Source: Alphaproteobacteria bacterium (GTDB lineage: Bacteria; Pseudomonadota; Alphaproteobacteria; Rhizobiales; Xanthobacteraceae). From it: a DNA stretch of 64,000 nt. Position 1 is the first letter of the stretch; each line of letters starts with the position of its first letter. Below are positions 54,287 to 62,189 of the stretch, in pieces. The DNA lies in the NCBI GenBank assembly GCA_005884685.1, contig VBAH01000027.1, positions 1 through 64,000 of the forward strand, written 5' to 3'. The position numbers and the translations under genes are program-made. The notes beneath the pieces are model-generated. The model had not been told where the DNA came from, searched no databases, and saw nothing but the letters and a program-made list of their open reading frames with translations.

Positions 54287-56458
54287 TCAGTGCGCGAGCG
54301 GGTCGGGCCGCAGCTGGAAGTGCGCGGCAAGCGGCTTCGTGCCTTTGCCACCCTCGATCAGCCACGGCGTGCGATCGCCGTTCGCGGCCCACAGCCCACG
54401 GCCTTTCCAGCCGGCATTCGGATCGTCGATGCGGCCGTCGAAACCCTTGGCGTAGAAGCCGAGCGGATACGGAACGCGGATCGACACCATCTTGCCGTCC
54501 TTGTTCAGCGCGACGAGCCCGTCCATCAGGTTCGCCGTCGACATCGGGATGTCGTCGCCAAGACCGAAGGTGTTGTGCTGGTCGACCCACGAATAGTAGC
54601 TCGCCTCGGCACTGTTCTCGCCAATGCCTTTAAAGCCCGGGCCGGGATACTGATAGAACGACCAGCCCTCGGGGCAATGATCGCCGGTCGCTTTCGGCCC
54701 GTTGAGCGGCCCCTTGCACTTGCGGCGATCGAACATGCCCATGTGGCCGCTCGCGAGCGAGGCCCAGACGCGGCCCTGCTTGTCGATGTCGGCGCCGCGG
54801 ATGCCGAAGCCCGGCATCGGTACTTTGTAGATCTCGGCCAGCGCCTTGTGCGGATTCTTGCCCGGATCGACGCGCACGATCGCGCCCGGGCTGCCGCGCA
54901 GCGTGCCCCACACCGTGCCGTCAACCGGGCTCGTCATCACGGCGTAGAACGTCGGGCCGAGGCGCATGTCCTTGTTGGGATCCTGCGGCTGGCCGGGCTC
55001 GGTATATTCGTCGCGCTGGCCGTTGCCGTTGGTATCGACAACGAGCGCGGTCCAGCCCTGCGCCTTCTCGATGTCGCCGGTCTCGTCGAGCAGCTTGGTG
55101 TTGATCCAGCCGACATTGCCGCCGCCGCCGCCGGTCGACATCCACAGCGTCTCGTTCTCGTCGTAACCGAACTGCAGATGATGCGAGCCGAAGCAGGTCT
55201 GGTAGGCGGTGTACTTGCCGGTCTTCGGGTCGTACATCGTCACGCGGCGGTTGGTGCTGTTGAGCGGGAATTCAACCGCGGAGGGGTGCGTCGAACCCTT
55301 CTTGCAGAAGGCCGGGTTGTCCGGCTTGTGTCCGGTCGCCGCGAGCCAGATGCGGCCTTTGCGGTCGAACATCGAGTTGTGATTGTTGGCTTTGCTGTCC
55401 CAGATGTTCTCGTCGCCCCAATAGGCCGAGGGCTGCAGAATCTTGATCGAGCCGGCGTTGCCGGGCCCAAGCGCCAGCGGCATATCGGGCGTGGTCGGCA
55501 GCACGAAATTCGACGCGGTGTTCTTGACCACGTCGAGGATCGGCATGTCGTTGCAGGCATGCTCGCATTGCCCGTACACCGGGCCGTAAGCGTTCACCGT
55601 CGGGTAGCGGCGGTCGCTGGCAATCAGGTCGTGCAGGTATTGCTTGTCGTTATGCCAGTCGCGCAGCGTCACGACGATGTTGCGCTCGACGCCCTGCGGG
55701 CGCGTCGGTTTCGCGAACGGCAGTTCGCCCTTCTCGATCCGCTCGGTCCATTCCGCGAAGTACTTGAACGGCGCGCCGCCGAGGTCGCCGGCGGCAAGAT
55801 TGACCATGTTCTCGCCGGCCTGGCCCGACTGGATGCGGCGGATCCAGGCATCCTCATGGGTCTTGCCCTGATCCATGTGGAATTTCGGGATGGTGCGGGT
55901 CGAGAGCTGGCCGAGCTGATGGCAGCCGACGCAGCCGTTGTTCTTCATCACGTTGAGCCAGTCGGTCTGCTTGATCTTTTCCGGCGCGCCGATTTCGTTG
56001 TTCGGCCCGAACTGGTCCGCGCTCGGGATCTTCAGCATCGAATACCAGTAGATCGCCGGATAATACTGCGCGGCGGATTTCTCATCGGGCGCGATCACCG
56101 CGGTGAGATTGAGCTGCTTGCCGGGCTCGCTCTTCACTTTCGGCGAATCGACGAGGCCGTAACCGCGCACCCAGACGTCGTAGGTCGCTTTCGGCAGATC
56201 GGGCACGACATAGCGGCCTTGATCGTCGGTGACGACGCTCTTGATGTAGCGCACGCCGAGGTCGCGCGTTTCCGCGATCACCCAGACGCCGGCCTCCGGC
56301 CCATTCGGTCCGGTGACGACGCCGCCGATGTCGTCGTTGTCGATTTCCACCGCCTGCGCGGCCGGTTGCTGCGCGCGCGCCGGCGCGACCGCCAGTGCCG
56401 TCAATGCCGCCAGGGCCACTGACGCAAAGAGACACAATTTTATGGAATTCATCCGCAT
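54287..56458 (-). CDS. Secreted c-type haem protein with regulatory-like and beta-propeller domains
   Basis: The 723-residue protein has a Sec signal (MNSIKLCLFASVALAALTAL, cleavage near ARA-QQ). A carboxypeptidase-regulatory-like/Cna-B beta-sandwich follows at about residues 40-115 (IGGVVTGPNGPEAGVWVIAE, VTDDQGRYVVPDLPKATYDV). A single haem-binding CVGCH near residue 175 lies in a small cytochrome-like segment. A long beta-propeller-like region from about 330 carries repeated blocks such as FDRKGRIWLAATG, YDENETLWMSTGGGGGNVGW, DGTVWGTLRGSPGAIVRVDP and DKQGRVWASLASGHMGMFDRR, resembling streptogramin-lyase-type propellers. ATG 56458 has GGGAG 7 nt upstream. It leads to a terminator. Small secreted and membrane genes lie upstream on the same strand, so it may be part of a periplasmic redox complex; the reaction is unknown. 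Confidence 0.82.
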   Translation of the reverse strand: MRMNSIKLCLFASVALAALTALAVAPARAQQPAAQAVEIDNDDIGGVVTGPNGPEAGVWVIAETRDLGVRYIKSVVTDDQGRYVVPDLPKATYDVWVRGYGLVDSPKVKSEPGKQLNLTAVIAPDEKSAAQYYPAIYWYSMLKIPSADQFGPNNEIGAPEKIKQTDWLNVMKNNGCVGCHQLGQLSTRTIPKFHMDQGKTHEDAWIRRIQSGQAGENMVNLAAGDLGGAPFKYFAEWTERIEKGELPFAKPTRPQGVERNIVVTLRDWHNDKQYLHDLIASDRRYPTVNAYGPVYGQCEHACNDMPILDVVKNTASNFVLPTTPDMPLALGPGNAGSIKILQPSAYWGDENIWDSKANNHNSMFDRKGRIWLAATGHKPDNPAFCKKGSTHPSAVEFPLNSTNRRVTMYDPKTGKYTAYQTCFGSHHLQFGYDENETLWMSTGGGGGNVGWINTKLLDETGDIEKAQGWTALVVDTNGNGQRDEYTEPGQPQDPNKDMRLGPTFYAVMTSPVDGTVWGTLRGSPGAIVRVDPGKNPHKALAEIYKVPMPGFGIRGADIDKQGRVWASLASGHMGMFDRRKCKGPLNGPKATGDHCPEGWSFYQYPGPGFKGIGENSAEASYYSWVDQHNTFGLGDDIPMSTANLMDGLVALNKDGKMVSIRVPYPLGFYAKGFDGRIDDPNAGWKGRGLWAANGDRTPWLIEGGKGTKPLAAHFQLRPDPLAH

Positions 56459-56598
56459 GGCATCGCTCCCTTGCCCTTTGGCAATCGTTGTCCGTTGCTG
56501 GTCGGGGCTGAGGTCAAGGATACTCCCGCCTTGCAAGTGCGCGCAATGCAAATAGCGCGAACTCAGGCATGCGCATCACGCCGCCGCATTCGCGCCGC

Positions 56599-56994
56599 TC
56601 ACTTCCTGGCCAACAGGCACTCGATTTCAATCGGCGAAAGTTTCGCGCTGGACATCTTGCGGTGCATCACCTCGACGGTGCGAAATCCGTCCTTCTCGCA
56701 CGAGAACTCGACCTTCTCCGGGTCGACGTCGAGGCCGAGGCCGTTGCGCCGGAAGCGGCCCTCCGCGTCCGTCTGCACGATGAAGAACCGCATCGTGCCC
56801 TTGACCTGCACCTTGATCCGCGCGTTCTCGACCGGGTTCAGCCCCTTGATATCCTTCGCCTCCCCGAAATATGGATTGCCGTGCTCGTGGATGTCGGCGG
56901 GCTCGAAATCGGCCTCGCCGGCGAGTGCCGGCAGCGTCAGGAGCGCGCAGCCCACAACTCCCAAGACACAGCAGTGTTTCGATCGTCGCGACAT
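56599..56994 (-). CDS. Small secreted protein with carboxypeptidase-regulatory-like fold
   Basis: The 131-residue protein has a signal peptide (MSRRSKHCCVLGVVGCALLT, cleavage near ALA-GE). A mature domain follows (HGNPYFGEAKDIKGLNPVEN, KVQVKGTMRFFIVQTDAEGR, FRRNGLGLDVDPEKVEFSCE) that looks like a small beta-sandwich in which a ligand-derived change in a surface component is read out. Two Cys late in the chain (EFSCEKD and IEIECLL) could form a disulfide. The gene starts 12 nt after the stop of the upstream membrane gene and precedes the haem/propeller gene by about 140 nt. Function unknown. Confidence 0.72.
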   Translation of the reverse strand: MSRRSKHCCVLGVVGCALLTLPALAGEADFEPADIHEHGNPYFGEAKDIKGLNPVENARIKVQVKGTMRFFIVQTDAEGRFRRNGLGLDVDPEKVEFSCEKDGFRTVEVMHRKMSSAKLSPIEIECLLARK

Positions 56995-57006
56995 GGCGTG
57001 CACAGA

Positions 57007-57327
57007 TCAACGCAGAAAAAAGCTGCGCAAGAGATACACGAAAACCAGCATGACCGCGAGCGGAACCGCCCATCCGATCCAGACCGGCGGCTGCCACCGT
57101 CGCGTCAGCGGCAATGCAACAAGACTGATCGCCGACGCGGCCAGAAATGACGTTGCGAGCCAGCCGTACCAGTACATCGGCGGACCGGATTTGGCGGGCC
57201 TGGTCAGCCACTCCCACTCGTTGATGCGCGGGTGATAGGTCACGAGCGCCCAGTTGCCTTCGACCGAGAGGACATAAACCACCGCAAACGCGGCCGCGAA
57301 GAGCGGGAAGACGCGGGTGTAGCTCAT
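57007..57327 (-). CDS. Small inner-membrane protein of unknown function (three helices)
   Basis: The 106-residue protein has three hydrophobic segments: VFPLFAAAFAVVYVLSV near residues 6-22, YGWLATSFLAASAISLVALP near 53-72 and WIGWAVPLAVMLVFVYLLRS near 82-101. A periplasmic loop YHPRINEWEWLTRPAKSGPP lies between. It starts with ATG overlapping the stop of the upstream membrane gene (ATGA), so the two are translationally coupled. Position in the operon suggests it supports the secreted haem protein downstream. No family is recognised. Confidence 0.75.
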   Translation of the reverse strand: MSYTRVFPLFAAAFAVVYVLSVEGNWALVTYHPRINEWEWLTRPAKSGPPMYWYGWLATSFLAASAISLVALPLTRRWQPPVWIGWAVPLAVMLVFVYLLRSFFLR

Positions 57328-57803
57328 CGTCCGAACAGCCCCCTGACATTGTTCAGCACGTGGCCGACGAGAAAGCTGTACCAGACGATGAAGCAGAGCA
57401 GTGCCGTCACCGCGCCGCGGGCGGATGCGAGCTTCGGATCGAGCGGCGTGCGCCAGACCCACCAGTAGAGCGGCAGCATTCCGAGCCCGATCGCGGCAAA
57501 CTGCTCCTTGAGCTCGAACGAGCCATTGATCGTCCAGAGCTGAGCGCTTTCCAGGTACGGCCGCACCGCCAGCCGGTAGGCGACATAGACCACCGCCCCG
57601 AGCAGGCCGGTCACGACATACAGAATGATATTGGCAACCGTGTAGCGCGCGCCGGCAACGCCGCGGAACGACGAGATGAACGAGGCTTTGCTGGTTGCCG
57701 GCCAGAGCGCTGCCGCGGTCTGGTGGGTCATGCTGCCGAGCAGCGCGACGGCCATCAATCCATGGATGATCAGCAACGTCGTGAACACGGCCCGGCCCCG
57801 CAC
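57324..57803 (-). CDS. Small inner-membrane protein of unknown function (four helices)
   Basis: The 159-residue protein has four hydrophobic segments: FTTLLIIHGLMAVALLGSMT, TVANIILYVVTGLLGAVVYVAY, FAAIGLGMLPLYWWVW and VTALLCFIVWYSFLVGHVL. Histidines sit inside the first and last helices (IIHGLM, MTHQTA, VGHVLN), which could ligate haem b, but this is only a suggestion. The GTG start is chosen because GGAAAAG lies 7 nt upstream. It is the first gene of a four-gene minus-strand run that ends with the secreted haem protein. Confidence 0.75.
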   Translation of the reverse strand: MRGRAVFTTLLIIHGLMAVALLGSMTHQTAAALWPATSKASFISSFRGVAGARYTVANIILYVVTGLLGAVVYVAYRLAVRPYLESAQLWTINGSFELKEQFAAIGLGMLPLYWWVWRTPLDPKLASARGAVTALLCFIVWYSFLVGHVLNNVRGLFGR

Positions 57804-57896
57804 CGATCTGCTTTTCCGCAGGATTGTGCCGATTGGCCGTAGCCGCGCAAGCGGTTCAGCGCGACCGTGACGATTTGCGCCGGCTACTCGATACGC

Positions 57897-59579
57897 TCAT
57901 TTCGGCCAGTCCGGTCCGAGCGCGGCGAAGGGCTCGGCGGCGTAGACGATCTTGCCGCCGACCATCGTGAGCAACGAGGTGAGCGAACCGAGCTCGCCGG
58001 CCGGAACCGTCAGATAGTCCTGGTCCAGCACGGCGAGGTCGGCGAGACGCCCCACCTGCAGCGTCCCGCGGCTGGCGTCGTCGAACGTGAACCAGGCGCT
58101 GCCCTGCGTGTAGAACCGCAGCGCCTCCTCGCGTGTGACGAGTTGCGATGCGGCGCGCGTCGTCATGCCGTCGACCGTGCGTCCGTCCGTCATCCACTTC
58201 AGCGAGACGAACGGATTGTAACTCATCACGCGGTTCGCATCCGTGCCGCCGCCGACGTGAAGGCCGAGCTGGAGCGCCGTGCGCAGCGGCGGCGCGCGAT
58301 TGATCGCGGGGCCGCGGCTGCCGAGGAAACTCGACGCCGCGAAGTACAGTCCGTTCTGCATCAGCCAGCCGATGCCGAGCGCCTTCATCCGCATGAGGGA
58401 ATCGTCCGAGGCGTCGTGCAGATGCGCGATCGACCAGCGCAGATCGCGGATCGGTATCGCGCGGTCGACCCGTTCGAGCACGTCGAGCAGATGGTGCACC
58501 GAGCGATCGTTGTTCCAGTGCACCGTCAGCGCCATGCCGCGCTCGGCGGTCCACCTGGCGACGCGATAGAAGTCCTCCTTCTGCGCCTCGGTCGGCATGT
58601 CGTTGTTGTACATGCCCCAGGTGACGCGCTCGCCGATGCCGTTGAAGCGCAGCATCCCGTCGCCGACGCCCATCGGGAGGAAGCGGGTGAGCATCTGAAG
58701 ATCGGCAAGTTCGCTGCCGGGCCGGGGGCTGCAGATGCTGTATGCGATGCGTACCGTCAGCCGGTCCGCGCGCCACAAGGCAAGCAGCGCCTCATAGTCC
58801 TCCGGCGCGAGATTGTGCCCGCCCGGATCGAACACGCCGGTGATGCCAAACCGATTCAACTCGCGCAGAAAACGGCGCGTCCCCTCCATGCCTTCGTCCA
58901 ACGCGGGTGACGGGAGCCTCGCATAAAGGCCCGTGATCGCGGCGCTGTCGCCGCCGATCCAGCCCTCACCCTCGCCCTGCTCGCGTTTGCTCGTTGCCGG
59001 CAGATCGGCATCGCTTGCGATACCCAACGCTCTCAGCCCCGCCGGCGTCAGCAGCGCGGCACGATAGAACAACTGGATATAGACCGGATGCTCCGGCGCG
59101 GCCGCGACAAGCTCGGCCTGTGTCGGCCGCCGCCGCTCGGCGAATTGCGCCGGCGTCCACCCTCCGGCGACAACGATCCAGGTCCCGGGCCGCGCATAGA
59201 TCGCGGCAAGACGAATGCGCTCCATCGCCTCCGCGATCGACACGGCGCCGATCCAGCTCACCTCGGCGGTGAACCTCAAGCCGGCCCGGATGGCATGGAT
59301 GTGGGAATCGATCAGGCCCGGGATAACCGTGCGCCCGCCGAGATCGACGAGGCGCGTCGTGGCGCCCGTCAGTCCGGCGAGGTCATTCGAGGACCCGGTC
59401 GCGATGATCCTGTCGTTACGAATCGCCAGCGCCTGCACGACCGAGGACTGCTCGTCGAGCGTCAGGATCTTGCCATTGAGCAGAATGGTGTCGGCTGGTT
59501 GTGCGATGGCCTGCGGCACCTCGGCCAGCGCCAATCCGGCCAGCGTGAGCGCGATCGCCGCACGAACCCAATGTGCCAT
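57897..59579 (-). CDS. Exported amidohydrolase of the YtcJ type
   Basis: The 560-residue metal-dependent hydrolase has a Sec signal (MAHWVRAAIALTLAGLALAE, cleavage near AIA-QP). The N-terminal beta domain has ILLNGKILTLDEQSS and the metal motif VIPGLIDSHIHAIRAGL near residue 90. Later candidates are the His in LTVHWNNDRSVHHLLDV near 345 and SIAHLHDASDD near 370, and Asp in VGGGTDANRVMSYNPF near 435. The C-terminal beta domain ends GRLADLAVLDQDYLTVPA. ATG 59579 has GAGG 7 nt upstream; the longer frame starts at an ATG overlapping the previous gene's end. It follows the PEP-mutase-family gene with a 20-nt gap. Substrate unknown. Confidence 0.88.
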   Translation of the reverse strand: MAHWVRAAIALTLAGLALAEVPQAIAQPADTILLNGKILTLDEQSSVVQALAIRNDRIIATGSSNDLAGLTGATTRLVDLGGRTVIPGLIDSHIHAIRAGLRFTAEVSWIGAVSIAEAMERIRLAAIYARPGTWIVVAGGWTPAQFAERRRPTQAELVAAAPEHPVYIQLFYRAALLTPAGLRALGIASDADLPATSKREQGEGEGWIGGDSAAITGLYARLPSPALDEGMEGTRRFLRELNRFGITGVFDPGGHNLAPEDYEALLALWRADRLTVRIAYSICSPRPGSELADLQMLTRFLPMGVGDGMLRFNGIGERVTWGMYNNDMPTEAQKEDFYRVARWTAERGMALTVHWNNDRSVHHLLDVLERVDRAIPIRDLRWSIAHLHDASDDSLMRMKALGIGWLMQNGLYFAASSFLGSRGPAINRAPPLRTALQLGLHVGGGTDANRVMSYNPFVSLKWMTDGRTVDGMTTRAASQLVTREEALRFYTQGSAWFTFDDASRGTLQVGRLADLAVLDQDYLTVPAGELGSLTSLLTMVGGKIVYAAEPFAALGPDWPK

Positions 59580-59599
59580 GTTCGCGCCTCGGGATGGCA

Positions 59600-60475
59600 T
59601 CAGCGCAGGTACTTATTCTCGATCTCGCGCATGCGCGCATCGCCCTGCAGCGAAAACACGTGCGCGACCGGGGCGATCTCGCGTTCCACGCCTGCAATCC
59701 CGCCCTCGGCGATAATGCGGGCAAACGTGCTCTGCATCGCCGCCACCGCGGCGCGGATCGCATGGTTGCCACAGATGATCAGGCCGACTTTGCCGAGCGC
59801 GGCGACTTCCGCGAACGAAAGCTGAGGATAGCTGGTGGGCACCAGCACGAGCGGCACCTTCCCGCTCCAGGCGCGGCAAAATGAGAGGATCTCGTCCGGG
59901 GTCTTCTGCTTGCTATGGATCAGCACCGCATCGGCACCCGCTTCCGCGTAGGCGGTGCCGCGCTGCAGCGCTTCGGTTTCGCCGAGGCCGGCGATCAGCG
60001 CCTCGGTTCGCGCGATGACCAGCACATCGCCCGCCGCAGCTTTCGCGGCCGCAACCTTGCCCTGAAATTCCGCTTCAGATACCAGTTCCTGCCGCCCGCC
60101 GGCGCGCAAGCTTGAATCCTTCGGAAAGGTTTTGTCTTCCATTACGACAGCCGCAACGCCGGCCGCCACGTAGCGCGGAACCACGTAGGCGACGTTGACG
60201 GCATTGCCAAAGCCGGTGTCGATGTCGGCGATCACCGGCGCGTCCTGCACCTCGCCGATCGCACGCATCATCGCGAGGTGAGTATCCATCGAGAGGATGT
60301 TCGCGTCGGGCACCGCGTAAGAGGCGGAGAGCTCGAAACCGCTGCCCCATATCGCATCGAAGCCGGCATCGGCGGCGAGCTTTGCGGCCAATGGATTGTG
60401 CGCCGCCATCGCCAGTGCCGGCTTGCGAACGTCGAGCCTGGCGCGCAGTGCGCGCGCTTTCTGTTGAGCCGTCAT
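59600..60475 (-). CDS. Isocitrate lyase/PEP mutase family enzyme
   Basis: The 291-residue TIM-barrel protein acts on a 2-keto or C-C/C-P bond with Mg2+. The metal motif is VIADIDTGFGNAVNVAY near residue 82. EDKTFPKDSSLRAGGRQELV near 114 is the substrate loop; EDKxxPK is the PEP-mutase/phosphonopyruvate-hydrolase form rather than the KKCGH of isocitrate lyase. VIARTEALIAGLGETEALQR near 155 is conserved. It starts with ATG 60475 overlapping the stop of the HugZ-like gene (ATGA), so the two are co-translated. Phosphonate metabolism genes are not otherwise present, so the substrate remains open. Confidence 0.88.
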   Translation of the reverse strand: MTAQQKARALRARLDVRKPALAMAAHNPLAAKLAADAGFDAIWGSGFELSASYAVPDANILSMDTHLAMMRAIGEVQDAPVIADIDTGFGNAVNVAYVVPRYVAAGVAAVVMEDKTFPKDSSLRAGGRQELVSEAEFQGKVAAAKAAAGDVLVIARTEALIAGLGETEALQRGTAYAEAGADAVLIHSKQKTPDEILSFCRAWSGKVPLVLVPTSYPQLSFAEVAALGKVGLIICGNHAIRAAVAAMQSTFARIIAEGGIAGVEREIAPVAHVFSLQGDARMREIENKYLR

Positions 60476-61266
60476 TCCCGATTTTGCTCCCGAGCTTTCT
60501 TCGCCAGGTCCACCAACACCTGCCGCAGCGCGCCCGCGGACGTGACCCGATGCGGAAAAGCAAGCCGCGCGGTGCGGTCGCCCGCCGCGAGGTCGGCACC
60601 ATCGGGATCGAGCCCGCTGACGCGCCACGGGCCATCCGGGAGACCGAGCAGCTTCACGGCACAAAGCCGCGTCGCCTCGGCGTGATCGGCGTTCATGTGT
60701 TCGACCGCGCCTTGTTCGGCGTCGATCAACTCGCCGGCGCCTGTGACATCCGTCAGCACGTCGCCGGCTTTCAAATCGGCCGCGCGCGCGAAGCCGCCAT
60801 TGAGATGCGCGGAGGCAACCTGCATCCGCCAGAACGCGAAGTCGCCGAAGCCGGCGTAAAGCTCCGACTTCGGATGCCTGGCAAGGAACCGCCGGCGCAC
60901 GCGCGGCTCCTCCGCGCCGTCGCGCTCGATGCGTGCGAACACGCCGAGCACGGTGAGCCGTGGATGCGCCAGCGGATCGCCCTTGCCGGTTTCGGGGAGC
61001 AGCACCGAGGCGCGGCCGTCGGCCTCCAGGTTCGCGGTATGCGTCGAAAGCCGCGACGTGAGGATCAGCGGTGAGCCGTCGACGTCGGTCGCGAGGTTGA
61101 CCAGCGAGGCAAACGGGTGGCCGGTATTGCGGTCGAGCGTGCCGAGTGTGCCGGCGCGGATCGCCCGCAGCAGCGTCCTGGCGAGGGCTGCCGGATCGAA
61201 GTCGGCGGGCGCCCGCGCGCCCTCGGACAGGCGATCCGGCATCGCCCCGGGTAGTGGTTGTGTCAT
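60472..61266 (-). CDS. HugZ-like pyridoxamine-5'-phosphate-oxidase-fold protein with DUF2470 domain
   Basis: The 264-residue protein has a split-barrel flavin-type domain (about 30-160) with [27 protein letters not shown] near the start and [21 protein letters not shown] following, and a C-terminal DUF2470 domain (about 175-250) beginning [20 protein letters not shown]. This architecture matches the HugZ/haem-utilisation-associated group and related general-stress flavoproteins. The histidines of EHMNADH are typical. ATG 61266 has GGAG 6 nt upstream. It is divergent from chvI, with direct-repeat elements between. The downstream PEP-mutase-family gene overlaps its stop. Confidence 0.87.
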   Translation of the reverse strand: MTQPLPGAMPDRLSEGARAPADFDPAALARTLLRAIRAGTLGTLDRNTGHPFASLVNLATDVDGSPLILTSRLSTHTANLEADGRASVLLPETGKGDPLAHPRLTVLGVFARIERDGAEEPRVRRRFLARHPKSELYAGFGDFAFWRMQVASAHLNGGFARAADLKAGDVLTDVTGAGELIDAEQGAVEHMNADHAEATRLCAVKLLGLPDGPWRVSGLDPDGADLAAGDRTARLAFPHRVTSAGALRQVLVDLAKKAREQNRE

Positions 61267-61300
61267 TTTGGGCTCCATCGATCCCCTCCCAAATGCTTCA

Positions 61301-61333
61301 TCTGCCACGATTTTTCTCAAGTCTGCCACAATT
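61301..61333 (+). promoter_or_regulatory. Direct repeat upstream of chvI, possible ChvI binding site
   Basis: TCTGCCACGATT at 61301-61312 and TCTGCCACAATT at 61322-61333 match at 11 of 12 positions and start 21 bp apart, two turns of the helix. OmpR-type regulators such as ChvI bind direct repeats on one DNA face, so this may be an autoregulatory site. It lies between divergent hugZ-like and chvI genes, about 80 nt before the chvI start. Confidence 0.4.
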
Positions 61334-61410
61334 GCGCCGGTTGCCGGGGGTCTGCTGGAACCGGGGCCGGGCAGGTTTTCGCGCGGCCGATTCATGCTAG
61401 AAGGCGGCCC

Positions 61411-62112
61411 ATGCCCACAATCGCCCTGGTCGATGACGACCGCAACATCCTGACCTCGGTTTCGATCGCACTCGAATCCGAAGGGTACCGGATCATGACC
61501 TACACGGATGGCGCGTCGGCACTGGAGGGCTTCAAGACGAGCCCGCCCGACCTCGCCATCCTCGATATCAAGATGCCGCGCATGGACGGGATGGAGCTTT
61601 TGCGCCGGCTGCGCCAGAAAACCGACATGCCGGTGATCTTCCTCACCTCCAAGGATGAGGAGATCGACGAGCTGTTCGGCCTGAAGATGGGCGCGGACGA
61701 CTTCATCAAGAAGCCGTTCTCGCAGCGTCTTTTGGTCGAGCGCGTCAAGGCGGTGCTGCGCCGCGGCACTCCCAAGGATGCCGCCGCCGTCAAGGAGACC
61801 GACACCCGCAAGGTTCTGGAACGCGGCCTGCTGCGCATGGATCCGGAACGCCACACCTGCACCTGGAAGGACGAGCCGGTGACGCTCACCGTCACCGAGT
61901 TCCTCATCCTGCAGGCGCTCGCGAGCCGCCCCGGCGTGGTCAAGAGCCGCAACGCGCTGATGGACGCGGCCTACGACGATCAGGTCTATGTCGATGACCG
62001 CACCATCGACAGCCACATCAAGCGGCTGCGCAAGAAGTTCAAGCAGGCCGACGACGATTTCGACATGATCGAGACGCTCTACGGCGTCGGCTACCGCTTC
62101 AAGGAAGGCTGA
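61411..62112 (+). CDS. chvI: Response regulator ChvI
   Basis: OmpR/PhoB-type response regulator (233 residues) of the acid- and envelope-responsive ChvG-ChvI system of alphaproteobacteria. The receiver domain starts [20 protein letters not shown], with phospho-acceptor Asp in [18 protein letters not shown] near residue 51, Thr/Ser in [11 protein letters not shown] near 79 and Lys in [10 protein letters not shown] near 101. The C-terminal winged helix has [23 protein letters not shown] and [19 protein letters not shown] chose the ATG at 61411; the long open frame upstream has no site and runs across the regulatory region. chvG follows 77 nt downstream. Confidence 0.95.
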   Translation: MPTIALVDDDRNILTSVSIALESEGYRIMTYTDGASALEGFKTSPPDLAILDIKMPRMDGMELLRRLRQKTDMPVIFLTSKDEEIDELFGLKMGADDFIKKPFSQRLLVERVKAVLRRGTPKDAAAVKETDTRKVLERGLLRMDPERHTCTWKDEPVTLTVTEFLILQALASRPGVVKSRNALMDAAYDDQVYVDDRTIDSHIKRLRKKFKQADDDFDMIETLYGVGYRFKEG

Positions 62113-62189
62113 CTCGGGGACCCGGATTGCGGTAGAACGGTGCGCGCGAATTTCCGGCGCACGAACCCTCCAGCGGACGTCAAGACAAG

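Noticed and set aside
61258-61410. N-terminal extension of the chvI frame with several CxxC-like motifs
   Set aside because: It has no ribosome binding site, overlaps the divergent gene start and the direct repeats, and ChvI normally begins at the ATG at 61411; the cysteines are chance.
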